DNA of 64,000 bases, from contig SFND01000021.1 of assembly GCA_004554245.1 (NCBI GenBank), forward strand, positions 18,107-82,106. Reading direction: 5' to 3'. How positions within the stretch are numbered: position 1 is the stretch's first letter; each line of letters begins with the position of its first letter. This document shows positions 43,968 through 51,359 of the stretch, one piece after another. Origin of the DNA: Oribacterium sp. (GTDB lineage Bacteria; Bacillota; Clostridia; Lachnospirales; Lachnospiraceae). A model generated the notes under the pieces. It did not search any database. It was given only the letters and a program-made list of their open reading frames with translations, and was not told the DNA's origin. The position numbers were made by a program, and so were the translations under genes.

Positions 43968-44035
43968 TCGATAGCCCGTACTTATGGCGGTCATTCTATG
44001 ATTTTATATTAGTGTAAGCTGCAGTTTTACCAGTT

Positions 44036-44070
44036 TATGGGGTCTGACCCCATTACGAAATTCTTAAGAT
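44036..44070. repeat. GGGGTC palindrome (copy 4) with TTACGAAATTCTTA box
   Basis: AGTTTATGGGGTCTGACCCC at 44032-44051 is followed by ATTACGAAATTCTTAAG (44052-44068). A decayed GGGGTCTACAG at 44075-44085 may be a remnant of a second palindrome; it overlaps the stop codon of the MBL gene. Confidence 0.75.
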
Positions 44071-44079
44071 GGCCGGGGT

Positions 44080-44877
44080 CTACAGTTCGATGATGTCCGA
44101 GATGCGGTCGCGCTGCGCGACGCTGATGTCGAAATCGCCGGCGCGGTAGTCGGAGTCTGATCCGTCGATCTCCTGCTGTACGGTTTTCAGCGCGAGCTCC
44201 GGGAGGTTGTTCTCCTTACTGAGATGCCCGAGAAAGACATGCTTCACATGCGGATTCAGGATGCGGTCGATGAGATGCCCGGAGCTTTCGTTACTGAGGT
44301 GGCCATGGTCACTCAGGATCCGGCGCTTCAGGGACATCGGATACGGGCCCGTGCTCAGCATGCGGACATCGTGGTTCGCTTCGACCACCATCGCGTCGAG
44401 ATTTTCAAGATGCGATACGATGTAATCGTCGTAGTGCCCCATGTCGGTGGCGATGGCGACACGCTTCTCGCCCGCCTCGATACGGTAGCCGACCGGATCC
44501 GCTGCGTCATGATCGATGGAAAACGGGATTACGCTAAGGTCGCCGACGGTGGTCACAGCATCCGGAAGGATCGGCTGCAGCAGATCCGTCGCGAAATCAC
44601 CGAGCGTACGATTCAGCATCACCTCACGAAGCGTGCCCAGCGTGCCGTAGATCGGAATCTGGTATTTACGGGATATCGTACCGACGGCACGGATATGATC
44701 GATGTGTTCATGCGTGAGGAAAATCGCCTGCACATCCGAAAGCTCGAGGTCCAGCGCGTGGAGTCCCTGATTGACAGCCTTCATCGTCACCCCCACATCC
44801 ACCAGCACATGCGTATGGTCCGTGCCGATGTAGCTGCTGTTCCCGCCGGAGCCACTGGCGATACTCGTAAATCTCAT
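44080..44877 (-). CDS. MBL-fold metallo-hydrolase, YycJ/WalJ-like
   Basis: A 265-residue cytoplasmic metallo-beta-lactamase-fold protein. MRFTSIASGSGGNSSYI is the YycJ entry sequence, and FLTHEHIDHIRAV (~53-65) contains the zinc-binding HxHxDH motif. ATDMGH (~142) and EANHD (~163) supply later ligands. YycJ-type proteins are proposed DNA-repair exonucleases. The ribosome site is weak (GGAAGGATG, long spacing). Follows coaE by 295 nt occupied by structured element B. Confidence 0.87.
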   Translation of the reverse strand: MRFTSIASGSGGNSSYIGTDHTHVLVDVGVTMKAVNQGLHALDLELSDVQAIFLTHEHIDHIRAVGTISRKYQIPIYGTLGTLREVMLNRTLGDFATDLLQPILPDAVTTVGDLSVIPFSIDHDAADPVGYRIEAGEKRVAIATDMGHYDDYIVSHLENLDAMVVEANHDVRMLSTGPYPMSLKRRILSDHGHLSNESSGHLIDRILNPHVKHVFLGHLSKENNLPELALKTVQQEIDGSDSDYRAGDFDISVAQRDRISDIIEL

Positions 44878-44920
44878 AAAACTGCTTTCATCCTTCCTTT
44901 TATAGCAATCCAGTCAAGTA

Positions 44921-45171
44921 AACACGGAGGACCAGCAACGGAGACACAGTACTGCGAGGCTTACACCTGGAGTGTTCTGTCCTTCATGTTTTGAAATCGA
45001 ATCCGGACATGGTGGGCGCGGCCCACTCAATGCACAGTACAGACCCCGGTGAAATGTCCGTGGCCGCTATGACAATCTCTGTCTATCTGCCACGGACATT
45101 TCGCCGGAACCTGTTCTTTGCATTCGCAAGCCTTGCGCCCGCCATGCCCCGGATTCGCTGCTACGTTTCAT
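44921..45171. repeat. Intergenic structured element, copy B (nested palindromes)
   Basis: Starts with the family box GGAGGACCAGCAACGGAGAC. Outer arms at 44998-45019 and 45135-45157 (CGAATCCGG.. TGGGCGC against GCGCCC.. CCGGATTCG) pair with few mismatches. Inner arms at 45046-45064 and 45089-45107 (GGTGAAATGTCCGTGGC against GCCACGGACATTTCGCC) pair almost perfectly. It fills the coaE-MBL gap and starts just past the coaE stop. Confidence 0.75.
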
Positions 45172-45172
45172 A

Positions 45173-45760
45173 TTACCCTTCGTGTAAATGCTCCCTGATC
45201 GTCGTTTCTGTCTCTTCGCGGCTTCCTGAGTTATCAATCACGAAATCTGCCATCGCAGCGTACTCGTCGTCCGGAATCTGGGCGTGGATCATCGCGCGGG
45301 CTTTCTCTTCGGAGTAGCCACGGGTTTCCATGAGGCGGGCGATACGCACAGCTTCCTCGGTATAGACGAACCATACCTCGTCGCAGAGCTCCACGAAATG
45401 GGCGATCGGAAGTGCTGTTTCGACGACGATGTCCGCCCCGCTCTTCCGCGCCGCGCGCACCTGCGCATCGACGTATTTCCAGACTGCCGGGTGGACGATG
45501 CTGTCGACCTGTGACCGCAGCTTCTGTTTTCCGACACCGTAGATTCTCGACGCGAAAACCGGCAGATCGACACTGCCGTCGGCCCGCTCGATATCCGCAC
45601 CGAGTAGCGCCTTAAGTGCCTCAAACACCGGATCTCCATGGACATAAAACGACTTCGCAATGTCGTCCGTCCGGTACGCTGTAAACTGATACTCCTGCGT
45701 GAGAACGTCCAGCACACTGGATTTCCCCGCACCGACGCCTCCGATCACTCCGATCACCAT
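45173..45760 (-). CDS. coaE: Dephospho-CoA kinase
   Basis: A 195-residue cytoplasmic kinase that phosphorylates dephospho-CoA, the last step of coenzyme A synthesis. GGVGAGKS at 7-14 is the P-loop; YRTDDIAKSF (~34) and VVETALPIAHF.. VWFVY (~111-133) match the family. A GGAA ribosome site is near the ATG. coaE next to polA is common in Firmicutes; here ~1.15 kb with the orphan ORF, palindromes and the TATCCA array separates them. Confidence 0.94.
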   Translation of the reverse strand: MVIGVIGGVGAGKSSVLDVLTQEYQFTAYRTDDIAKSFYVHGDPVFEALKALLGADIERADGSVDLPVFASRIYGVGKQKLRSQVDSIVHPAVWKYVDAQVRAARKSGADIVVETALPIAHFVELCDEVWFVYTEEAVRIARLMETRGYSEEKARAMIHAQIPDDEYAAMADFVIDNSGSREETETTIREHLHEG

Positions 45761-45773
45761 TGATTTCCTTTCA

Positions 45774-45897
45774 GTTTATGGGGTCTGACCCCATAAACTC
45801 CAACTTTAGATTTTATTTATAAGAATTTAATGGGGTCAGACCCCATAAACTTTAACTTTAGATTTTGTTTATAAAAATTTAATGGGGTCAGACCCCA
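45774..45897. repeat. GGGGTC palindrome triplet (copy 5)
   Basis: Three palindromes at 45780-45792, 45832-45844 and 45884-45896, with an exact 52-bp pitch. The first two are flanked by ATAAACT on the right and all are preceded by AGTTTAT or AATTTAAT. The spacers are similar (ACTTTAGATTTT..TTTATAA), so this is a true 52-bp tandem repeat. The third palindrome contains the stop codon of the orphan ORF. Confidence 0.93.
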
Positions 45898-46328
45898 GCA
45901 TCTGCTTTCCCTGCCATCGTCTTCCAGTCCGTCCACGAAAGGGCGGCCTCCGCCCAGTCCTTCGCTTGCTTCTCCTCGTTCAGCCAGGCGAGGCCCTCCA
46001 TGACGCCGTCCTCCGAGAAGACAAACTCACGGAAGGTCTTGTACTCATCCGGCGTGAAGTCGAAGCTGTACGGCTCCGGCCAGACCCAGACACCGAGCGT
46101 GTACCGATCCTTCGTCGGGTTCATGATCGTCTCACCGGTCTTTTTATCGACCGGATATGCCGCCTCCCCCGCCTCGATCTTCTGAAGCAGCTCCGTATCC
46201 GGCTCCGTATACGTCACCTTACTCATACGGAAGCGCATTCCCTCTGAGGAGCCGGCAAAGGGCTCCATCTTCAGGAATCCGATGTGCATGATATCGTTCG
46301 ATTGGATTTCTTTCATTTTTCTATCCAT
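45888..46328 (-). CDS. Orphan protein of unknown function between polA and coaE
   Basis: A 146-residue soluble-looking protein I do not recognise. It is rich in Trp, Glu, Lys and Met, with a middle block TLGVWVWPEPYSFDFTPDEYKTFREFVF (~81-108) that looks like a compact alpha/beta domain, and no signal or membrane segment. GAGGTG lies 6 nt before the ATG at 46328. The last codons, GGG GTC TGA, lie within a GGGGTCTGACCCC palindrome, so the repeat ends the gene. The 5' side faces the TATCCA array. It is likely expressed, judging by the ribosome site and intact frame, but this is inference. Confidence 0.6.
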   Translation of the reverse strand: MDRKMKEIQSNDIMHIGFLKMEPFAGSSEGMRFRMSKVTYTEPDTELLQKIEAGEAAYPVDKKTGETIMNPTKDRYTLGVWVWPEPYSFDFTPDEYKTFREFVFSEDGVMEGLAWLNEEKQAKDWAEAALSWTDWKTMAGKADAGV

Positions 46329-46398
46329 TCCTTTCACCTCGCCCAGGCACAAAACAGTAACAATTCAGCTAGCTAAATCTGACAAAGATTGATGGTAC

Positions 46399-46798
46399 TA
46401 TCCAATAACCGCTTGATTTCGAAATCATGGATACTTTCAACATCGTTTATCATTTTTATGCGCAGAGCTAAACTATCCACGATTTTGAAATAAGGCACTT
46501 ATTGGATACTTTTCCGCGAAATCAGGCATACGCATATATGCGTACTATCCAATCTACCTCATTTTTTCAAATAGTAGATATGGATTTCGAACTTCATAGA
46601 AACATTTCTTTAAGCAGATATCCAATAACGCTTCATTTTTTTAATACTGGATACTCGAGCCCGAATTCTCCTTATGAAATAAGGCTTTTCATATCCAGTA
46701 TTTTTGAAATCACCTAAGAGTGGATACTTTACAATCGATTTCGATTATTTCGGTCCAAAAATATATCCAGTTTTTTCAAAATCAAACCATATTAGATA
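46399..46798. repeat. Array of six TATCCA-N23-TRGATA modules, 72-75 bp pitch
   Basis: Modules are at 46399-46433, 46474-46508, 46546-46580, 46619-46653, 46692-46726 and 46764-46798. Each is exactly 35 bp: TATCCA, 23 nt, then TGGATA (TAGATA in the third and sixth). Start-to-start distances are 75, 72, 73, 73 and 72. The interior is asymmetric (ATAAC-GCTT side versus an AT-rich GATTT side), giving orientations + - + + - -. Spacers of 37-40 nt differ. The modules are diverged, unlike CRISPR repeats. The whole array fills the 582-nt gap upstream of the orphan gene, in which I see no other gene. Confidence 0.85.
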
Positions 46799-46816
46799 GT
46801 GATGTAATATGACAGT

Positions 46817-46910
46817 AAGGGTCGGCAGCCCCTCCGGGCATCTTAGCGGTACTGTTATCTTCCAATGGAAGCCCTTGCTCACCCCTTCGGTGTTTGCTGA
46901 AGCAAACACC
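46817..46910. other. Hairpin string directly after polA (element F)
   Basis: GGTGTTTGCT/AGCAAACACC (46889-46910) touches the polA stop codon. Further left are CTTCC/GGAAG and GGGTCGGCAGCCCCTCCGGG, and the motif CTTAGCGGTAC that resembles CTTAGCGGCAC in element A. Confidence 0.6.
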
Positions 46911-49631
46911 TCAGTGTGCGGCATCCCAGTTTTCGCCCACATTCGCGTCGGCGACGAGCTCGACGGCGAGGTCGACGGCGTGCTGCATCTTATCGACAAG
47001 GAGGGCCTTCACGGCCTCCTGCTCGGCAACGGGCGCTTCGATCAGAAGCTCATCGTGCACCTGCAGCACGATGCGGGATGCATAACCGCCCGCACGGAGG
47101 GCACAGTTCACCTCGTTCATCGCTTTCTTCATGATGTCGGCGGCACTGCCCTGGATCGGGGAGTTCATCGCGACACGCTCACTGAAGCTGCGGCGCGCGA
47201 AGTTCGAGGCATTGATGTCCGGCACCGGCCGACGACGCCCGAAGATCGTCTTCACATAGCCGTGCTCATGCGCGAACGCCACCTCGCCATCGAGGTACTT
47301 CTTGACATCCGGATACGCCGCGAAGTACCGCTCGATGTACTCCTTCGCCTCACTCCGACTGATGCTGAGACCCTCACTGAGACCGAAGGCCGAGATACCG
47401 TAGACGATACCAAAGTTGACCGCCTTCGCGTTCCGACGAAGCTCCGGCGTCACCTCCTCGAGCGGCACATGGAAGACCTGCGAGGCCGTCACGGCATGAA
47501 TATCGCTCGCATCCTTATACGCTGCGATCAGCTTCGCATCACCCGAGAGCGATGCGAGGATACGGAGCTCGACCTGGGAATAGTCGGCGTCGATGAAGAC
47601 GCAGCCCGGCTTCGGCACGAAAACGGTGCGGAAGCGTCGACCAAGCTCCGTACGCACCGGGATGTTCTGCAAGTTCGGATTCGTCGACGAGATACGGCCC
47701 GTCGCCGTCACCATCTGATTGAACTCTCCATGGATGCGGCCATCCGCCTGAATAAAGTTCAGAAGTCCCTCCGCATAGGTCGAGTTCAGCTTCGTAAGCG
47801 TACGGTAATTCAGGATATCCGCCACGATCTCGTGGTCCTCGGCGAGCTTCTCGAGCACATCCGCCGCGGTCGAATACCCGGACTTCGTCTTCTTGCCGCC
47901 CTTCATGCCGAGCTTCACGAATAGAATCTCCCCGAGCTGCTTCGGCGAGTTGATGTTGAACTCCTCCCCCGCCTCTTCGTAGATGCGCGCCTGCAGCTCT
48001 TCGATGCCGGCCCGAAGCTCGACGCCATAGTCGACGAGCGCCTGCTTATCAACCAGGATACCGGCCCGCTGCATGTCATACAGTGTATACACGAGCGGCA
48101 TCTCGATCTCCTCATAGAGTGTCCGCTCCTCGAGCTCCTCCAGCTTCGCGAAAATCTTCTTCGCACTGCGAAGCGCCACGATCGCGCTGTACGCCGCCAT
48201 GGTGCACGCCACCGGATCCGCCGAGCTGCCGTCAGCGTCCGTGTTGAAGCCCGCCACCTGCGCACCGTCGCCTGCATTGGCCGCGTCGTCCGTAAACGGA
48301 TTCGGACAATGCGGTCGATCCTTCAGATCGTCACGGAGTTCCTTTTCTGACGGCAGCGTGAGGCCCATGAAATCGCGGGCGAGGTCCTCGTAGCTGTAGC
48401 TGTCCTTCAGCGGATTGATGACGTACGCCGCGAGCGCGAGGTCATAGACCGGGCTCTCCGGCGCGAAGGCACAGTGGTAGAGCGCCTGCTTCAGGTTCAT
48501 GGTGTAGAGCTCGACGCCCTTTTTCTGTGCCAGCGCCTGCAGCTCCGTCTGCCAGTCGAAGCCGTAGAAATGGTAGCTGCGGTCACCGGCCAGCGCGAAG
48601 TAAAGGTCTTCCCCGGCGATGGCGAAGCCGGCCTGGCCCTCACTCGCCGCGTCCCGGAAGGCAATGCGCGCCAGGTACGGGTCGTCGACCTCCTTGAGGC
48701 CCGACAGATCCAGCTGCTGCTCCGCCGCGAGGTCGAGGCTCGACACATCGAAGCGCTTCAGGAGCGACTTCAGCTCCAGCCGCTTCACAAACTCGAAGGA
48801 GTCTGCATTGAACATGTTCTCGACGCGGGCGTCATCATAATCGAAGTCGATCGGGGCGTCAATGCAGATGGTCGCGAGGGTCTTCGACAACGCGGCGCTC
48901 TCCCACTCATCGATCAGCATCTGCGCGGCCTTCGGCTTCCGCGGGACCTTGAACTCCGGGTCGCCCGCCAGCGCCGCTGCATGCGCCGCCTCGATGGTGT
49001 GATACTTCGTGATGATCCACTCCGCAGACTTCGGACCGAGGCCCGGCACACCCGGGATGTTATCGGAGGTGTCACCCATCAGGGCCTTCAGGTCGATGAA
49101 CTCGAGCGGCGTCACGTTCCACTCCTTCATCACATCGTCCGGATAGTAGTTGTAGACCGTCGTCACGCCCTTCGCCGTCTTCGGAAGACAGATCTTGATC
49201 TTCTCATCCGCAAGCTGCAGGAGGTCACGGTCACCAGAGACGATCGTCACCTCCACGCCCTCCTTCTGGCAGCGCTTTGCGATGGTACCGAGAAGGTCAT
49301 CCGCCTCATAGCCGCCCTTCATGAGGAGCGGAATGTGCATCGACCGAAGCACCTCCTGCATCAGCGGAATCTGCTCGTGCAGCTCCGGCGGCATCGGCTT
49401 CCGCGTCCCCTTATAGTCAGCAAACATCTTATGGCGGAAGGTCGGCTCGTGCACATCGAAGGCCACCGCCAGATGATCCGCCTGCTCCTGATCCAGCACC
49501 TTCAGAAGGATATTCAGGAAACCATAGACCGCATTTGTATGCAGCCCCTGCGAATTCGTCAGCTCCGGGATCCCGTAAAACGCCCGGGACATGATGCTGT
49601 GTCCATCGATCAGTAAAATCTTATCCGTCAA
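46911..49631 (-). CDS. polA: DNA polymerase I
   Basis: A 906-residue replication and repair polymerase. The 5'-nuclease domain (~1-300) has LIDGHSIMSRAFYG and VSGDRDLLQL. The middle exonuclease-like domain (~310-500) lacks the acidic DxE motif, so proofreading is probably absent, as in other Firmicutes. Polymerase motifs are ADYSQVELRILA (motif A, ~683), RRNAKAVNFGIVYG (motif B) and VHDE (motif C, ~857). The start is TTG at 49631 behind AGAGGAGG; the ATG ten codons earlier overlaps the -10 box. A short insert near residue 450 reads DDAANAGDGAQVAG, sharing coding DNA with topB inserts. Confidence 0.95.
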   Translation of the reverse strand: MTDKILLIDGHSIMSRAFYGIPELTNSQGLHTNAVYGFLNILLKVLDQEQADHLAVAFDVHEPTFRHKMFADYKGTRKPMPPELHEQIPLMQEVLRSMHIPLLMKGGYEADDLLGTIAKRCQKEGVEVTIVSGDRDLLQLADEKIKICLPKTAKGVTTVYNYYPDDVMKEWNVTPLEFIDLKALMGDTSDNIPGVPGLGPKSAEWIITKYHTIEAAHAAALAGDPEFKVPRKPKAAQMLIDEWESAALSKTLATICIDAPIDFDYDDARVENMFNADSFEFVKRLELKSLLKRFDVSSLDLAAEQQLDLSGLKEVDDPYLARIAFRDAASEGQAGFAIAGEDLYFALAGDRSYHFYGFDWQTELQALAQKKGVELYTMNLKQALYHCAFAPESPVYDLALAAYVINPLKDSYSYEDLARDFMGLTLPSEKELRDDLKDRPHCPNPFTDDAANAGDGAQVAGFNTDADGSSADPVACTMAAYSAIVALRSAKKIFAKLEELEERTLYEEIEMPLVYTLYDMQRAGILVDKQALVDYGVELRAGIEELQARIYEEAGEEFNINSPKQLGEILFVKLGMKGGKKTKSGYSTAADVLEKLAEDHEIVADILNYRTLTKLNSTYAEGLLNFIQADGRIHGEFNQMVTATGRISSTNPNLQNIPVRTELGRRFRTVFVPKPGCVFIDADYSQVELRILASLSGDAKLIAAYKDASDIHAVTASQVFHVPLEEVTPELRRNAKAVNFGIVYGISAFGLSEGLSISRSEAKEYIERYFAAYPDVKKYLDGEVAFAHEHGYVKTIFGRRRPVPDINASNFARRSFSERVAMNSPIQGSAADIMKKAMNEVNCALRAGGYASRIVLQVHDELLIEAPVAEQEAVKALLVDKMQHAVDLAVELVADANVGENWDAAH

Positions 49632-49658
49632 CTCTCTTCCTCCTCTAACGATTGAAAC

Positions 49659-49687
49659 CATATATGATCAAAACCTGATGCGTTCAA
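49659..49687 (-). promoter_or_regulatory. Promoter of polA
   Basis: Minus-strand TTGAAC, 17 nt, TATATG, ~28 nt before the TTG start. Confidence 0.6.
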
Positions 49688-49706
49688 AAGCAGATTGCAT
49701 TGAAAA

Positions 49707-49771
49707 CAGCTGTCCTGAACATCTGAAGCGATCAGAACCGGACGCCGCCATAGGCAGCTGTCCTGAACATC
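49707..49771. repeat. 17-bp direct repeats upstream of polA
   Basis: CAGCTGTCCTGAACATC occurs at 49707-49723 and 49755-49771, 48 bp apart, just upstream of the polA promoter. A GTGACTG/CAGTCAC hairpin (~49772-49797) sits beyond them, after the anti-sigma-like gene. Confidence 0.75.
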
Positions 49772-49808
49772 CGTGACTGCCGATATCAGACAGTCACGAA
49801 ACCACTGG

Positions 49809-50147
49809 CTACAGAAACCAGATCCGAAGCTGCAGAAGCAGCGTCACCAGTACCGCCCAGAACACGACCGAATCCGCTGCCATCCGGATGATCCGGATCG
49901 CGTGGATACGAAACAGATAAAAGCGCGTATCCATCAGCTGCCGCCGGAAGGACCCGTCGATGTTCAGATTCGAATCATCCACCGCATCCAGCTTCTGTAC
50001 ACCACTGTAGACCATATGCGTGATCCGCAGCTCCTCCATGCACTCATCGCACTCCGAAATATGCTCCATAAACTCCTGCAGCTTCTCATCCGACAGCTTG
50101 TTATTCAGATAATCGTAAATGCACTTCCGTGCTTCCAGACAGGTCAT
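49809..50147 (-). CDS. Putative anti-sigma-type zinc-finger membrane protein
   Basis: A 112-residue protein. MTCLEARKCIYDYLNNKLSDEKLQEFMEHISECDECMEEL carries the HxxxCxxC motif (H29, C33, C36) of zf-HC2/ZAS anti-sigma domains. A C-terminal hydrophobic segment (~90-112) would place the finger in the cytoplasm. No sigma factor gene is adjacent, so a sigma-binding role is unproven. The ATG at 50147 is chosen because a longer frame would run into the tRNA gene. The gene is divergent from tRNA-Leu and shares its promoter region. Confidence 0.65.
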   Translation of the reverse strand: MTCLEARKCIYDYLNNKLSDEKLQEFMEHISECDECMEELRITHMVYSGVQKLDAVDDSNLNIDGSFRRQLMDTRFYLFRIHAIRIIRMAADSVVFWAVLVTLLLQLRIWFL

Positions 50148-50154
50148 AATCGAC

Positions 50155-50183
50155 TTGAAAACCTCGCAATTATATGCTAAATT
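50155..50183 (+). promoter_or_regulatory. Promoter of tRNA-Leu
   Basis: Plus-strand TTGAAA, 17 nt, TAAATT, ending 31 nt before the tRNA. It starts only 8 nt from the start codon of the divergent anti-sigma-like gene. Confidence 0.45.
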
Positions 50184-50214
50184 CTGTATGTTGTCCTCGC
50201 GTAACACAGGACTC

Positions 50215-50297
50215 GCCGTCATGGCGGAATGGCAGACGCGTCAGACTCAAAATCTGATAATGGTAACATTGTGTGGGTTCAAGTCCCACTGGCGGCA
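50215..50297 (+). tRNA. tRNA-Leu (anticodon CAA)
   Basis: An 83-nt class II tRNA. GCCGTCA pairs with TGGCGGC in the acceptor stem (one G-T), TCAGA/TCTGA forms the anticodon stem around CTCAAAA (anticodon CAA), AATG/CATT forms the long variable arm and GTGGG/CCCAC the T stem around TTCAAGT. CCA is not encoded. The only plus-strand gene in the window. Confidence 0.95.
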
Positions 50298-50299
50298 TC

Positions 50300-50324
50300 G
50301 AGCTCGGACCTATGGTCCGAGCTC
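50300..50324 (+). terminator. Hairpin following tRNA-Leu
   Basis: GAGCTCGGACC pairs perfectly with GGTCCGAGCTC around TAT, 3 nt past the tRNA. It is followed by GATGTTATTT, a weak T-tract. Confidence 0.7.
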
Positions 50325-50421
50325 GATGTTATTTAAGCCATCCCATTAAAAGTATCCTTAGTTTAGAATATCCCCATCGATTAATCAAGAAGAGCATTTG
50401 AGCCATACGTATGCAAATTCC

Positions 50422-50558
50422 TGAGGACAGCCACCGGAAGCCATACGAAGAGGTCGTGAAGAATCAAAATTGTCCCCCTTAGAACCAGTTGGAGTAATTT
50501 TCCTTAGCACTCTCTGCAACACTGAGTTTTCATAAAGAAAACTCAGTCGTTTGCAGAG
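50422..50558. repeat. Intergenic structured element, copy C
   Basis: From left: GAGGACAGCCACCGGAAGCC, ATACG, a spacer with AATCAAAATTGTCCCCCTTAG, AACCAGTTGGAG and CCTTAGCACT, then an outer CTCTGCAA/TTGCAGAG stem (50512-50519 and 50551-50558) enclosing ACTGAGTTTTC/GAAAACTCAGT (50521-50531, 50537-50547). Nearly identical over ~120 bp to copies D and E. It lies ~60 nt past the upp stop in the 323-nt upp-tRNA gap. Confidence 0.92.
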
Positions 50559-50620
50559 TCCGAGCTCGTAGTACTGTGCTTCCGGGGGTTGCCCTCCGGA
50601 CACCGCAACCAGGCTGCTAT

Positions 50621-51265
50621 TTACTTCGTACCGAAGATACGGTCGCCGGCATCGCCCAGACCCGGGCAGATGTATGCGTTCTCGTTCAGGCAGCGATCGA
50701 GGTTTCCGACGTAGATCTGTACATCCGGATGTGCCTCAGCGAGACGCTTCACGCCTTCCGGTGCCGCGATGATGCAGATGAACTTGATCTTTCTTCCGCC
50801 GTGCTTCTTGATCTGGTCGATGGCATCAACCGCAGAGCCACCGGTCGCCAGCATCGGATCACAGACGACGATCTGACGCTCCTCGATCGGGTTCGGCAGC
50901 TTGCAGAAGTACTCGACCGGCTGATGCGTGGTCTCATCACGATACATGCCGATGTGGCCGATCTTTGCGCTCGGAACGAGTGCAGTCAGGCCGGATACCA
51001 TGCCGAGGCCGGCACGAAGGATCGGCACGATGGCGAGCTTACGACCAGCGAGCATCTCGACCTCAGCGGTCTCGATCGGTGTGTCGAGCTCGACCTTCTT
51101 CGTCGGCAGATCTGACAGCGCCTCGAAGCCCATCAGCATCGCGATCTCCTCGACGAGCTGACGGAACTCGTTGGTTCCGGTGTGCTTGTCACGCAGAAGG
51201 GAGATCTTGTGCGTAAGCAGTGGGTGGTTCATGATGTGTACATTTGCTCCGAAATTATGTTCCAT
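50621..51265 (-). CDS. upp: Uracil phosphoribosyltransferase
   Basis: A 214-residue cytoplasmic salvage enzyme that makes UMP from uracil and [25 protein letters not shown] (~128-148) is the PRPP-binding loop and the C-terminal [11 protein letters not shown] is the uracil-site signature. AGGAG lies 7 nt before the ATG. It follows the beta-helix protein gene by 94 nt and may share its transcript. Confidence 0.97.
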   Translation of the reverse strand: MEHNFGANVHIMNHPLLTHKISLLRDKHTGTNEFRQLVEEIAMLMGFEALSDLPTKKVELDTPIETAEVEMLAGRKLAIVPILRAGLGMVSGLTALVPSAKIGHIGMYRDETTHQPVEYFCKLPNPIEERQIVVCDPMLATGGSAVDAIDQIKKHGGRKIKFICIIAAPEGVKRLAEAHPDVQIYVGNLDRCLNENAYICPGLGDAGDRIFGTK

Positions 51266-51359
51266 AGTAAACTCCTTTGATATATGTTCCGGCCGCAGCC
51301 GGTAGAAAACGAATCAGGTCAGCATTCAGGCAGAGGTCCCTGGCGACGCTGTGATCGCA

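Larger units (their letters stand above)
43715..44079. other. 365-nt gap: leader of the ACT gene, terminator and palindrome
   Basis: Holds, right to left, a GGGGTC palindrome (44039-44051), the walJ-like gene terminator (43944-43967) and an AT-rich stretch (43780-43940) presumably with the ACT-gene promoter. I see no gene in it. Confidence 0.6.

Noticed and set aside
46390-46800. CRISPR array reading of the six-module repeat
   Set aside because: Repeats of ~35 bp and spacers of ~38 bp have CRISPR-like size, but the repeats are diverged, occur in both orientations, and no cas gene is present.
50148-50222. Longer start for the anti-sigma-like gene at 50222
   Set aside because: It would place coding sequence inside the tRNA-Leu gene; the ATG at 50147 starts right at the zinc-finger domain.
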